Shown here piece after piece: positions 18,589 to 27,018 of a stretch of 64,000 nucleotides of DNA. This DNA comes from Selenomonadaceae bacterium. GTDB taxonomy: Bacteria > Bacillota > Negativicutes > Selenomonadales > Selenomonadaceae. The translations under genes were made by a program, and so were the position numbers. The notes beneath the pieces are model-generated. The model saw nothing but the letters and a program-made list of their open reading frames with translations, did no database searches and was not told the origin of the DNA. Location of the stretch: positions 21,974-85,973 of the forward strand of contig JAFWFO010000054.1 in the NCBI GenBank assembly GCA_017515635.1, read 5' to 3'. Within the stretch, counting starts at the first letter, position 1. The number at the start of each line of letters is the position of its first letter.

Positions 18589-18621
18589 AATATCAACCTC
18601 CAAAATCTTAACATGCGGCGA

Positions 18622-18650
18622 ATTATAGCACAGCGATTTTCGTTCGTCAC
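18622..18650 (-). promoter_or_regulatory. Sigma70-type promoter for alaS
   Basis: Minus strand: GTGACG, 17-base spacer, perfect TATAAT. It lies about 34 bases before the TTG start. Confidence 0.6.
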
Positions 18651-18717
18651 GAAAACTTTTCGGGCAGGAATTTCGCCGCCGTCAACGAAAAATTTCCGCG
18701 TCAAAGGAGGGATTCAC

Positions 18718-19698
18718 TTGAAGAAAAAATTTTTTGCACTCGCTTTGAGTTTAAGCTTGTTTGTCGGCTCGACGACTTTTGCCGCGCCCGCGTGGAAATT
18801 GCCCGCTTCGGGAAAAACTTTTTCCGGCGACAAAGCCGAACAAACTTACATGGCCGACCACATTGGGAAATTTTATCGCGGGGAAGTCACGCCGAAATTT
18901 GCGGTGCCCGATAAGTGGACTTACGAAAAATTTTCGATGAACGGTGTCAAAGTTGAGCGGCTGATTAATCCGGCGCAGAAAAAATCTTCGCGTGTCGTTT
19001 TGCAACTGCACGGCGGCGGCTATATCGGCGGACTCAGCGATATTTATCGCGATTCGGCAATCAAGCAGACGGTCTTGGCCGAGGCTCGCGAAACTTACAT
19101 GGTTGATTATCGCCTTGCGCCCGAAAATCTTTATCCCGCAGCGCTCGACGATGCCTGTGCCGTTTACGAAGAACTTTTGGCTCGCGGCGTCGACCCGAAA
19201 AATCTAATCGTGTTCGGCGATTCGGCGGGCGGAAATTTGGCGTTGGAACTTTCGTTGCGTCTGAAGGAAAAAAATTTGCCGCAACCCGCAATGTTGATTT
19301 TAATTTCGCCGTGGGCGACGCTCGAAACAGATTTGCCGTCTCGCGCAGGAAATGCCGAACGCGATTTAATTTTGGGCGTGACGAATCCAATCATTTACAA
19401 CGAAGTTTGCAACCCGAATTACGGCGGAGAAATTCCTTTGAGCGACCCGCGCTTGTCGCCGATTCACGCGGATTTGACGGGCTTGCCGCCAATGCTGATT
19501 CAAGTCGGCGGGCACGAAATGTTTTTGGACGAAGGAATTGAGTTGCTGAAAAAATCTGCCGCGAGCGAACTCGACGTTACGTTAACGGTTTATCGCGGAA
19601 TGTCACACGATTTTTCTTTGCTCCTGCCCGAACTCGACGAAAGCATAAAATCTTTCAACGAGATAAAAAATTTCGTTAATCTGCATATGAAACGTTGA
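18718..19698 (+). CDS. Secreted alpha/beta hydrolase (HSL/esterase family)
   Basis: About 326 residues. Signal peptide KKKFFALALSLSLFVGSTTFAAP, then an alpha/beta-hydrolase fold-3 domain: the oxyanion-hole HGGGYIGG, nucleophile serine in GDSAGGN, and the catalytic histidine in GMSHDFSLL near the C-terminus. Such enzymes hydrolyse short-chain esters; the true substrate is unknown. The start is TTG 18718, with AAAGGAGG seven bases upstream. Its stop is 14 bases before the transporter gene, so they may be co-transcribed. Confidence 0.9.
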   Translation: MKKKFFALALSLSLFVGSTTFAAPAWKLPASGKTFSGDKAEQTYMADHIGKFYRGEVTPKFAVPDKWTYEKFSMNGVKVERLINPAQKKSSRVVLQLHGGGYIGGLSDIYRDSAIKQTVLAEARETYMVDYRLAPENLYPAALDDACAVYEELLARGVDPKNLIVFGDSAGGNLALELSLRLKEKNLPQPAMLILISPWATLETDLPSRAGNAERDLILGVTNPIIYNEVCNPNYGGEIPLSDPRLSPIHADLTGLPPMLIQVGGHEMFLDEGIELLKKSAASELDVTLTVYRGMSHDFSLLLPELDESIKSFNEIKNFVNLHMKR

Positions 19699-19712
19699 GC
19701 AAGGGAAATTTT

Positions 19713-21209
19713 ATGCGAAAAATTTTTTTGTTATTGACGGTTACGTTTTTGTTGTGCGGTTGCGGCGTCGAATACAAGGAAATAAATTCGCTCGACGACT
19801 TGAAATCTGCGCGAATCGGTGCGTGGCCGGATTGTGCTTACGAATTACGGGCGCGTGAACATTTCCCCGACGCAAAATATATCGGGCTGGATTCCTTGAG
19901 CGACCTTGTGCAAAATCTGGCGCAACACAAAATCGACGCGTTTGTAATCGGTAAAACTTACGCGGAAAATTTGCGGAACAATATGCCGAACGTGAAATAT
20001 TTGCCCGAATCGTTGGGCGACGTGCCGTTGAGCTACATTTTCCCGAAGACTGAACGCGGGCAAAAATTTCGCGACCAAATGAATGAATTCATTTCAAAAA
20101 CCGAGGCGAACGGCGAACTTGACACGCTCCGACAAAAATGGCTGTTCGGCGACGAGAGCGGGCGAACTTTTTCCAAGTCGAATCTTTCCGGCGAAAACGG
20201 CAAGTTAAAAATCGGCACGGACGCCCAAAGTCCCCCGTTTGTCTACCTGCGCGGACAAGAACCGGCCGGTTATGAAGTTGAGCTTATCGACAAATTCTGC
20301 GCGGCTTACGGCTACGATTACGAAATTAAAGTTGATTCGTTTGTAACGATGCTGGCGGACGTTTCGTCGGGGAAACTTGACATTGGCGCGGACGCGATTG
20401 AAATTTTGCCCGAACGTCAAAAAAGCATTAATTTCGCCAATCCGACTTACGTTGAGCAAACGGTTGCGGTCGTGAGCGTCGGCGCGTCGGACGAAAATTT
20501 TTTCGCGGCGTTGATTAAGCGATTTAAAGTTTCTTTTGTTGACGAAGATCGCTGGCAAATGATTCTTGAAGGCACGGCGAAAACTTTGACGATAACAATC
20601 GCGTCAATAATTTTCGGGACGGCTTTGGGTTTCGGCGTGTACATGCTTTATCGCGAAGAAAATAAATTCGTCAACAAAATAATCGACGGCGTTTATCGGA
20701 CGTTGCAGGGCGTGCCGACAATGGTAATGTTGCTGTTCTTTTACTACACGATTTTTGGAAATCTCGACGTACCGCCGATTGTAACCGCCGTCGTGGTTTT
20801 TTCAATCGTGCTGAGCATTTCGGTTTTCATCTTGCTCAAAAACGGCGCGGACGCAATTCCACGCGGGCAAACGGAAGCGGCTTTATCGTTGGGCTTTTCG
20901 GAGCGGCGGGCGTTCGTGAAATTCATCTTGCCGCAGGTCGTGCGGAATTTGTTTCAGTCGTATCAAGTGGCGTTGAACGTCACCTTGCTCGAAACGGCAA
21001 TCGTCGGCTATATTTCGGTGCAAGATCTGACGAGGACGGCGGATTTGATTCGGGCGCGGACGTATGACGCATTTGTCCCGATAATCATCATCGCGGTAAT
21101 TTATCTGATTTTGTCGCGGCTGTTGCTGTTCGTCACCGACAGATTTGCCGAAAAACTCAATCCGAAAAATCGGCGACGCGAAAAAATTTTGGACGGGGTG
21201 AAACTGTGA
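19713..21209 (+). CDS. Amino-acid ABC transporter: lipoprotein substrate-binding domains fused to permease
   Basis: About 498 residues. Lipoprotein leader (FLLLTVTFLLCGC), two substrate-binding segments, then a HisM/GlnP-type permease with about five membrane spans from residue 285 (LTITIASIIFGTALGFGVYML) and the EAA loop EAALSLGFSERRAFVKFILP. The first segment (25-145, DLKSARIG... LRQKWL) resembles the second lobe and tail of an SBP_bac_3 protein. The second (155-260, KLKIGTDAQSPPFVYLRG... INFANPTYVEQTVAVV) resembles the first lobe. The order therefore looks permuted. The start ATG 19713 follows AAGGGA. The stop overlaps the ATPase start (GTGA). Confidence 0.9.
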   Translation: MRKIFLLLTVTFLLCGCGVEYKEINSLDDLKSARIGAWPDCAYELRAREHFPDAKYIGLDSLSDLVQNLAQHKIDAFVIGKTYAENLRNNMPNVKYLPESLGDVPLSYIFPKTERGQKFRDQMNEFISKTEANGELDTLRQKWLFGDESGRTFSKSNLSGENGKLKIGTDAQSPPFVYLRGQEPAGYEVELIDKFCAAYGYDYEIKVDSFVTMLADVSSGKLDIGADAIEILPERQKSINFANPTYVEQTVAVVSVGASDENFFAALIKRFKVSFVDEDRWQMILEGTAKTLTITIASIIFGTALGFGVYMLYREENKFVNKIIDGVYRTLQGVPTMVMLLFFYYTIFGNLDVPPIVTAVVVFSIVLSISVFILLKNGADAIPRGQTEAALSLGFSERRAFVKFILPQVVRNLFQSYQVALNVTLLETAIVGYISVQDLTRTADLIRARTYDAFVPIIIIAVIYLILSRLLLFVTDRFAEKLNPKNRRREKILDGVKL

Positions 21210-22312
21210 ACGAAATTATTTTGCGGACGGAAAATCTGCGTAAAGAATTCGGCAACGTTGTCCCGCTGAAAAATATTTCGTTGGACGTGAAACGCGGCGA
21301 AATCATTGCGATAATCGGCGGCTCCGGTACGGGCAAATCAACTTTCCTGCGCACGCTGAATCTTTTGGAGCGACCGACGGCGGGAAAAATTTTTTTTGAC
21401 GGCAAAGACATTTCGACGCAACCGCCCGAAATTTTGCGTCAACGTGTCGGAATGATTTTTCAATCGTTTAATTTGTTCGCGGGCTTGACGCTGATTGAAA
21501 ACGCAATCGCCGCGCCCGTCGAGCTGAAAGGACTTTCCAAACAGGAAGCTTGCGAACGAGCGAAAAAACTTTTCGAGAGCGTCGGACTTGACGAAAAAAT
21601 TTTCAATTATCCGGACGAACTTTCGGGCGGACAACAACAGCGTGCGGCAATCGTGCGGGCGTTGATGATGGAGCCGGAAATTTTGCTTTTCGACGAGCCG
21701 ACAAGCGCACTTGATCCGACGATGGTCGGCGAAGTTTTGGCGGTAATTCGCATGTTGGCGAAAAAAAATCTGACGATGATTATTGTCACGCACGAAATGA
21801 ATTTTGCCCGCGAAATCGCCACGAGAGTTTTATTTTTCGCGGACGGTGAAATTTACGAGCAGGGCACGCCGGCAGAAATTTTCGACGCGCCGAAACTTCC
21901 CAAAACTATCGCGTTCATTCGGCGACAAAAATATTTCCGTTACGAAATTTCAAGGCGGAATTTTGACTTGCCCGAAATGCAGGGACGAATTCAAGCTTTC
22001 GCGGAAAAATACGGCTTGACGGCGAAATATATCAATCGCCTGCAGTTGTGTTGCGAAGAAATAATTTTCGCGACAATGGCCGGCTGTTATTCCGCGACCG
22101 ACAAAATTTCAATGGCGATTGACATTACCTACGTCGAGGCGGAAAAAATTTTGGAACTGGCGTTGACGAGCGGCGGGCGCGTTTACAATCTTTTCGACGA
22201 AAACGACGACGAAAATTTGTCCGTGAAAATTTTGCGCGGTTACGGAAAAAATTTCCGTTACGTTCGAGACGAAGATTTGAACAAAATTTCAATGGAAGTC
22301 GTTGCCCCGTAA
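21206..22312 (+). CDS. Amino-acid ABC transporter ATP-binding protein with RsbW-like C-terminal extension
   Basis: 368 residues. Residues 1-245 are a GlnQ/HisP-type ATPase: Walker A GGSGTGKST, Q-loop IFQSFN, signature LSGGQQQR, Walker B ILLFDEPTS, H-loop VTHE. Family members usually end there. The last 115 residues (INRLQLCCEEIIFATMA, SGGRVYNLFDENDDENLS) align by eye with the RsbW-like kinase at 35377-35784. The N-box asparagine is replaced (EEIIFAT against EEIFVN), so it is probably a non-catalytic GHKL fold. Start GTG 21206. Energises the permease encoded upstream. Confidence 0.92.
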   Translation: MNEIILRTENLRKEFGNVVPLKNISLDVKRGEIIAIIGGSGTGKSTFLRTLNLLERPTAGKIFFDGKDISTQPPEILRQRVGMIFQSFNLFAGLTLIENAIAAPVELKGLSKQEACERAKKLFESVGLDEKIFNYPDELSGGQQQRAAIVRALMMEPEILLFDEPTSALDPTMVGEVLAVIRMLAKKNLTMIIVTHEMNFAREIATRVLFFADGEIYEQGTPAEIFDAPKLPKTIAFIRRQKYFRYEISRRNFDLPEMQGRIQAFAEKYGLTAKYINRLQLCCEEIIFATMAGCYSATDKISMAIDITYVEAEKILELALTSGGRVYNLFDENDDENLSVKILRGYGKNFRYVRDEDLNKISMEVVAP

Positions 22313-22316
22313 AGCT

Positions 22317-22345
22317 TTGACAAACCTACGCCGCTAAAATATAAT
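22317..22345 (+). promoter_or_regulatory. Consensus sigma70-type promoter for purF
   Basis: Perfect TTGACA, 17-base spacer, perfect TATAAT, about 60 bases before the purF start. It is one of the strongest promoters in the window. The short leader leaves no room for a purine riboswitch. Confidence 0.85.
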
Positions 22346-22406
22346 TGGCACGCAAAAATTTTCTACGGCACAGAGACACAATTATTTTGCAAAGGGGTTG
22401 ACGGCA

Positions 22407-23834
22407 ATGGATTTTGAAATGTCTTCAGCGGACGAAAAATGCGGTGTGTTCGGTATGTACGATTTGAACGGTGGCGACGTGGCTCAGGCGATTTATTACG
22501 GGCTATACGCCTTGCAACATCGCGGGCAGGAGAGCGCAGGCATTGCCGTCACGGACACTTCCACGCGTCTCGATAAAGTCATCTGCCAAAAAGATTTGGG
22601 ACGCGTCAACGAAGTTTTCAACGCGGAAAATATTTCGCAGCTCAAAGGCAACTTGGGCGTCGGTCACGTGCGATATTCGACGGCGGGCGCGTCCACTCGC
22701 GAAAATTCTCAACCGTTGGTTCTGGCGTATCTCAAGGGAACTTTGATGCTTGCGCACAACGGCAACTTGGTCAACGCCCCGAAACTTCGGCGCGAACTTG
22801 CAATGGGCGGCGCGATTTTCCAAACGACAACCGATACCGAAACGATTGCTTACCACATTGCCCGCGAACGCGTAAAATCTCGTTCCGTGCAGGAAGCGAC
22901 CGTCCGTGCCCTGCAAAAAGTTCAAGGCTCTTATTCGCTCGTCGTAGCCAGTCCGCGAAAATTAATCGGTGCTCGCGACCCGTGGGGTTTTCGCCCGCTG
23001 GTTATCGGCAAACTCGACAACGCTTATATCATCACCTCGGAAACCTGTGCGCTTGAGACAATCGACGCGGAATTTGTTCGCGACGTTTTGCCCGGCGAAG
23101 TAGTTACGATTTCTCACAATGGCAGAATCGAATCAAACATGGATCTTGCCATACCGAAAGAAAAAACTGCGCGCTGTGTTTTCGAGTATATTTATTTTTG
23201 CAGACCCGACACGACTTTTGACGGCATGAGCGTCACGGCGTCACGAATTATCGCGGGCAAACTTTTGGCGAAACATCATCCCGTTGAAGCTGATTTGGTT
23301 GTCGGCGTCCCCGAGAGCGGCAACATGGCGGCCGTCGGCTACTCAATGGCGTCGGGCATTCCTTACGGCATCGCCTTCACGAAAAATACTTACGTCGGGC
23401 GAACTTTCATCAAGCCGCAACAGTCAAGCCGAATTCAATCCGTTAAAGTCAAGCTCAATGTTTTGCGCGACGTTGTCAAGGACAAGCGAATTGTGATGAT
23501 TGACGATTCGATTGTTCGCGGCACGACCAGTAAACGAATTATCAACATGCTCAAAAACGCGGGCGCGGCGGAAGTTCACATGCGCGTTTCAAGTCCGCCG
23601 TTTTGTCACCCGTGCTATTTCGGCGTGGACATTCCCGACAGAGAACAATTAATTGCGCACACTCGTTCCGTCGAAGAAATTTGCGAAATTATCGGCGCGG
23701 ATTCGTTGGGATATTTGCCGTTCGAGTGCTTGAGCGAAATGGCGGGCGGTCTGCCGATTTGCACGGCGTGTTTCAGCGGTGATTATCCGATACCTCCGCC
23801 GACGGAAGACATTCGCGGCGAGTATTTAAAATAG
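22407..23834 (+). CDS. purF: Amidophosphoribosyltransferase
   Basis: About 475 residues; commits PRPP and glutamine to purine synthesis. An 11-residue propeptide precedes Cys12 (DEKCGVFGMYD), the N-terminal nucleophile exposed by self-cleavage, as in the Bacillus enzyme. The glutaminase domain has HRGQESAG and GHVRYST, and the PRTase domain has VMIDDSIVRGTT. Cysteines in HPCYFGVD and CTACF fit the iron-sulfur cluster. Start ATG 22407 has AAAGGGG nine bases upstream; the TTG at 22398 is too close to it. No other pur genes adjoin it. Confidence 0.97.
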   Translation: MDFEMSSADEKCGVFGMYDLNGGDVAQAIYYGLYALQHRGQESAGIAVTDTSTRLDKVICQKDLGRVNEVFNAENISQLKGNLGVGHVRYSTAGASTRENSQPLVLAYLKGTLMLAHNGNLVNAPKLRRELAMGGAIFQTTTDTETIAYHIARERVKSRSVQEATVRALQKVQGSYSLVVASPRKLIGARDPWGFRPLVIGKLDNAYIITSETCALETIDAEFVRDVLPGEVVTISHNGRIESNMDLAIPKEKTARCVFEYIYFCRPDTTFDGMSVTASRIIAGKLLAKHHPVEADLVVGVPESGNMAAVGYSMASGIPYGIAFTKNTYVGRTFIKPQQSSRIQSVKVKLNVLRDVVKDKRIVMIDDSIVRGTTSKRIINMLKNAGAAEVHMRVSSPPFCHPCYFGVDIPDREQLIAHTRSVEEICEIIGADSLGYLPFECLSEMAGGLPICTACFSGDYPIPPPTEDIRGEYLK

Positions 23835-23910
23835 CTTTAAGGTGTAAGCTTTAAGCTTTAAGAAAAAAATTTTTATCGCTCAAAAGCTCAAAGCTCAAAG
23901 CTTAAAGCTC
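23834..23910. repeat. Heptanucleotide inverted-repeat element, copy 2
   Basis: AGCTTTAAG-type heptamers, a 20-base A/T spacer, then AAAGCTCAAAGCTCAAAGCT heptamers. It has the same plan as 10998-11069 and again sits directly at a 3' end, here after the purF stop. Confidence 0.7.
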
Positions 23911-23932
23911 ACAATCGAAAGGGGAATTAATC

Positions 23933-24445
23933 ATGAGTTTCTTGGAATTGGCAAAGTCACGTTATTCTTGCAGACAGCTGACGGACGCGGCGATTGAGCC
24001 GGAAAAAATCGAACGAATCTTGCAAGCGGCGATTGCGGCACCGACGGCGAAAAATCTTCAGCGGTACACCATTTGGCAAATTCAATCCGAAGAGGCGATG
24101 GCAAAACTCAAACAGACGACAAAATTCACGTTCGGCGCGGGCGTGGCATTCGTTATCGGCGCGAAAAAAGACGGCGCATTTGATCGCCCGTTCGACAACA
24201 AAAATTTTTCGGAAATCGACGCGGCAATCGTCGCCACACATTTAATGCTTGCCGTTCAAGACGAAGGACTCGGCACGACGTGGGTCGGCTGGTTCGACGC
24301 GCCGAAACTGCAGGAACTTTTCCCCGAAATGCAAGAACATGAACTGATAGCGGTTTTCCCCGTCGGTTATCCCGCCGAATCCGCAAAACCCGCCGTCATG
24401 CATGAAAAACGCCGTGAAATTTCTGAAGCGGTTGTACAGTTGTGA
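23933..24445 (+). CDS. Nitroreductase family protein
   Basis: 170 residues, at the short end of the nitroreductase family of FMN flavoproteins. N-terminal SRYSCRQLTDAAIEPEKIERIL and AAPTAKNLQRY are the FMN-binding RxSxR-like and PxxxN-like blocks. The C-terminal GWFDAPKLQ... VFPVGYPAE is also family-typical. It probably reduces nitro or quinone compounds with NAD(P)H; the substrate is unknown. The start ATG follows AAAGGGG. The stop overlaps the yraN start (GTGA), so the two are translationally coupled. Confidence 0.88.
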   Translation: MSFLELAKSRYSCRQLTDAAIEPEKIERILQAAIAAPTAKNLQRYTIWQIQSEEAMAKLKQTTKFTFGAGVAFVIGAKKDGAFDRPFDNKNFSEIDAAIVATHLMLAVQDEGLGTTWVGWFDAPKLQELFPEMQEHELIAVFPVGYPAESAKPAVMHEKRREISEAVVQL

Positions 24446-24807
24446 CGCGTCAAAAAATTTTAGGCAAGCTCGGTGAAGACTGCGCGGCGAAATTTCTTGA
24501 GGAGTGCGGTTACGAAATTGTTGCCAGAAATTTTCGCATTCGGTCGGCGGAAATTGACATTGTCGCAAAAATTGACGGCATGATTGTTTTCGTCGAAGTC
24601 AAGGCGCGTTCAAACATTCGTCACGGTCTGCCGAGCGAGGCCGTCAATATCCGCAAACAGAAAAAAATCATCGAGGCGGCAGGCGTTTTCTTGCAGAACG
24701 AAAATTTTTGCGACTGCGCCTGTCGCTTTGACGTTGTGGAAATTTTTCTTGACGGCGAACGCGTCGAGGAAATTAATCACATCGAAAACGCATTCGAGGT
24801 TACGTAA
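24442..24807 (+). CDS. YraN / UPF0102 family nuclease-like protein
   Basis: 121 residues, normal for the family. KILGKLGEDCAAKFLEECGYEIVARNFR is the N-terminal signature. RSAEIDIVAKIDGMIVFVEVKAR contains the D...ExK nuclease-like core. The family is widely conserved beside ribosome-assembly and DNA-processing genes (often rnhB or comM), and its role is not settled. Start GTG 24442, coupled to the nitroreductase gene. Confidence 0.93.
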   Translation: MTRQKILGKLGEDCAAKFLEECGYEIVARNFRIRSAEIDIVAKIDGMIVFVEVKARSNIRHGLPSEAVNIRKQKKIIEAAGVFLQNENFCDCACRFDVVEIFLDGERVEEINHIENAFEVT

Positions 24808-24808
24808 A

Positions 24809-25051
24809 ATGACAACTTTGAGACAAGAGGCAATTTCAATCGTCGAATCTCTGCCGGAAGAAAAAATCTTGACGTTGCTGAATTTTTTGCGAGAGTTGAC
24901 GGACTTCACGGACACTGCCAAACGTTTGGCGAAAAAAAAAGCCGCTTTTGACGAGCTGGAAACTTTGCGCAGAGAAATTCCCGATTTAAATTATGACAAA
25001 GCTCTTGCGGATTACAGAAACGAGAAATTTGGCAATGCGAATTCTGATTGA
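24809..25051 (+). CDS. Putative antitoxin of a PIN-domain toxin pair
   Basis: 80 residues, start ATG 24809, two bases after the yraN stop. The N-terminal half (SIVESLPEEKILTLLNFLREL) is a short helical module like those in several small antitoxins. The C-terminal half is basic and extended (RREIPDLNYDKALADYRNEKFG), as in toxin-wrapping tails. The stop overlaps the PIN gene by 17 bases, a usual toxin-antitoxin arrangement. The antitoxin role is inferred from that context. Confidence 0.75.
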   Translation: MTTLRQEAISIVESLPEEKILTLLNFLRELTDFTDTAKRLAKKKAAFDELETLRREIPDLNYDKALADYRNEKFGNANSD

Positions 25052-25466
25052 TACAAATGTCCTGTTGGATTACATTTTGCTCCGTGAACCTTTTACACAA
25101 GACGCAAAAAAAATTATCGAACTTTGTCAAAAGGAAATTTTGAACGGCGCGATGGCGGCTCAATCCGTGGCAGACATGTTTTACATTCTCCGAAAAGATA
25201 TTCCCGTCGAGAGTCGCCGAAGAATTTTACTTAATTTGTGCGATATTCTTCACGTTGAAAGTATCGACAAAGCAAAATTGACGCGAGCATTGCGAAACCA
25301 AGATTTTTCCGATTTTGAAGACTGCCTGCAAACCGAGTGCGCGTCTACTTTTAAAGCCGATTACATCATTACGCGAAATGTGCGCGATTATGCGGGAAGC
25401 GAAATTCCGTGCCTCACCCCGAAAGATTTTTGCACACTATTTGAAACGAGCGGTAAGGAGGTTTGA
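25035..25466 (+). CDS. PIN-domain toxin (VapC-like ribonuclease)
   Basis: About 143 residues, a typical VapC length. The start ATG 25035 (MRILIDTNVLLD) overlaps the antitoxin gene. The acidic residues of the PIN active site are visible: D in LIDTNVLLD, D/E in FSDFEDCLQ, and D in ADYIITRNVRDY. The family cleaves RNA, often tRNA. The module sits between yraN and comM, which are commonly neighbours, so it looks inserted between them. Confidence 0.88.
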   Translation: MRILIDTNVLLDYILLREPFTQDAKKIIELCQKEILNGAMAAQSVADMFYILRKDIPVESRRRILLNLCDILHVESIDKAKLTRALRNQDFSDFEDCLQTECASTFKADYIITRNVRDYAGSEIPCLTPKDFCTLFETSGKEV

Positions 25467-25469
25467 ATT

Positions 25470-27002
25470 TTGTACGCCAGAACTTTTGGCGCGGCGACAC
25501 AGGGCGTGGACGGGATGATTATTTCCGTCGAGGTCGACAGCGCAAACGGTATGCCCGCATTAGACATCGTCGGCTTGCCTTCAACCGCCGTGCGCGAATC
25601 GAAAGAACGCGTGCGCACCGCGATAAAAAATTCGGGACTCCGTTTGCGTTCCGAAAAAATCACGATTAATCTTGCGCCTGCGGACGTGAAAAAAGACAGC
25701 GCGGGACTTGATTTGCCGATTGCCGTCGGGTTGCTTGCCGCACAAGGTCGCCTGCGTCCGAGCGTCTGCGAAGAATTTTTGTTTATCGCGGAATTGTCGC
25801 TTGAAGGTATCTTGCGTTCCGTGACGGGCGTTTTACCGATTGCGTTGACTGCGCGGTCGAAAGATTTCAAAAAAATTATCGTCGCGCCCGAAAACGTCAA
25901 TGAAGCTCTTTTGGTTGACGGTCTGGAAGTTTACGCGCCGAAAAATTTAATCGAGCTGGTTGACTTTCTTGACGGAGAAATTGAACTTGAATCCGCAACG
26001 CCCGTGCCCGTCGACGAGCCTGAAGGTTTCGTGGAATTGGTTGACGATTTCGCGGACGTGCAAGGACAATACACGGCGAAACGCGCTTTGGAGATTGCGG
26101 CGGCGGGCGGCCATAACGTCTTGATGGTCGGCGTGCCCGGCTCCGGTAAAACGATGCTTGCCAAACGCATGAGTTCAATCTTGCCCGAATTGACACGCGA
26201 AGAAGCTTTGGAAGTCACGAAAATTTTCAGCGTCGCGGGCAAACTTCCCAAAGGCAGCGGACTTGTGACGAAACGCCCGTTTCAAAACCCGAACCATGAC
26301 GCCTCAATTGCGGCGATAATCGGCGGCGGAACAATTCCCGTGCCCGGTCAAGTCACTCTTGCACATCACGGCGTTTTGTTTCTGGACGAGTTGCCCGAAT
26401 TCAAAAAAAATGCGCTTGAAGCTCTGCGCGAACCGCTTGAAGAACGTCAAATCACAATCAGCCGCGTCAACGGAACTTTAACTTTCCCGTCGAGCATGAT
26501 TTTAATTTGCGCGATGAATCCGTGCCCGTGCGGTTGGTACGGCGACAAAGATCACACTTGCCGCTGTTCGGATACCGAAATCAAACGTTACATGCGGCGA
26601 CTGTCGGGGCCTTTGCTTGACCGAATCGACATTCATATTCGCGTGCCCCGCGTCAATTACGAGGAATTGAGTTCCAAACGCCGCAACGAATCTTCCGCCG
26701 TGATTCGTCAAAGAGTTTCCGACGCCCGAAAAATTCAAATGCGCCGCCTTGAAAAATATCACATGTTTTGCAACGCGCAGATGACGCACGCGCTGATAAA
26801 GAAACTCTGCATTTTGGAAACTGAGGCCGAAGATTTGTTAAAGACCGTGTTCGAGACGAAAAAACTTTCCGTCCGCTCCTACGACAGAATTATCAAAGTC
26901 GGGCGCACGATTGCGGATTTGGACGGCGGCAAGGAATTTATTTCGGCTGGACACATTGCAGAGGCGGTTAAACTCCGCAGTGATTTTGAGATTGAAAATT
27001 GA
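25470..27002 (+). CDS. comM: ComM / YifB family Mg-chelatase-like AAA+ ATPase
   Basis: 510 residues. N-terminal Lon-like domain (MYARTFGAATQGVDGMIISV, VGLPSTAVRESKERVRTAI), AAA+ domain with Walker A GVPGSGKTMLAKR and Walker B LFLDELPEF, a zinc-type insert CAMNPCPCGWYGD...CRC, and a C-terminal chelatase domain. ComM is a hexameric helicase promoting branch migration during natural transformation. Start TTG 25470 with AAGGAGG. It suggests, but does not prove, competence for transformation. Confidence 0.95.
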   Translation: MYARTFGAATQGVDGMIISVEVDSANGMPALDIVGLPSTAVRESKERVRTAIKNSGLRLRSEKITINLAPADVKKDSAGLDLPIAVGLLAAQGRLRPSVCEEFLFIAELSLEGILRSVTGVLPIALTARSKDFKKIIVAPENVNEALLVDGLEVYAPKNLIELVDFLDGEIELESATPVPVDEPEGFVELVDDFADVQGQYTAKRALEIAAAGGHNVLMVGVPGSGKTMLAKRMSSILPELTREEALEVTKIFSVAGKLPKGSGLVTKRPFQNPNHDASIAAIIGGGTIPVPGQVTLAHHGVLFLDELPEFKKNALEALREPLEERQITISRVNGTLTFPSSMILICAMNPCPCGWYGDKDHTCRCSDTEIKRYMRRLSGPLLDRIDIHIRVPRVNYEELSSKRRNESSAVIRQRVSDARKIQMRRLEKYHMFCNAQMTHALIKKLCILETEAEDLLKTVFETKKLSVRSYDRIIKVGRTIADLDGGKEFISAGHIAEAVKLRSDFEIEN

Positions 27003-27018
27003 CAGGAGGCGATTAAAA

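Noticed and set aside
22346..22406. Purine riboswitch before purF
   Set aside because: About 60 bases with no paired three-way junction or conserved loops.
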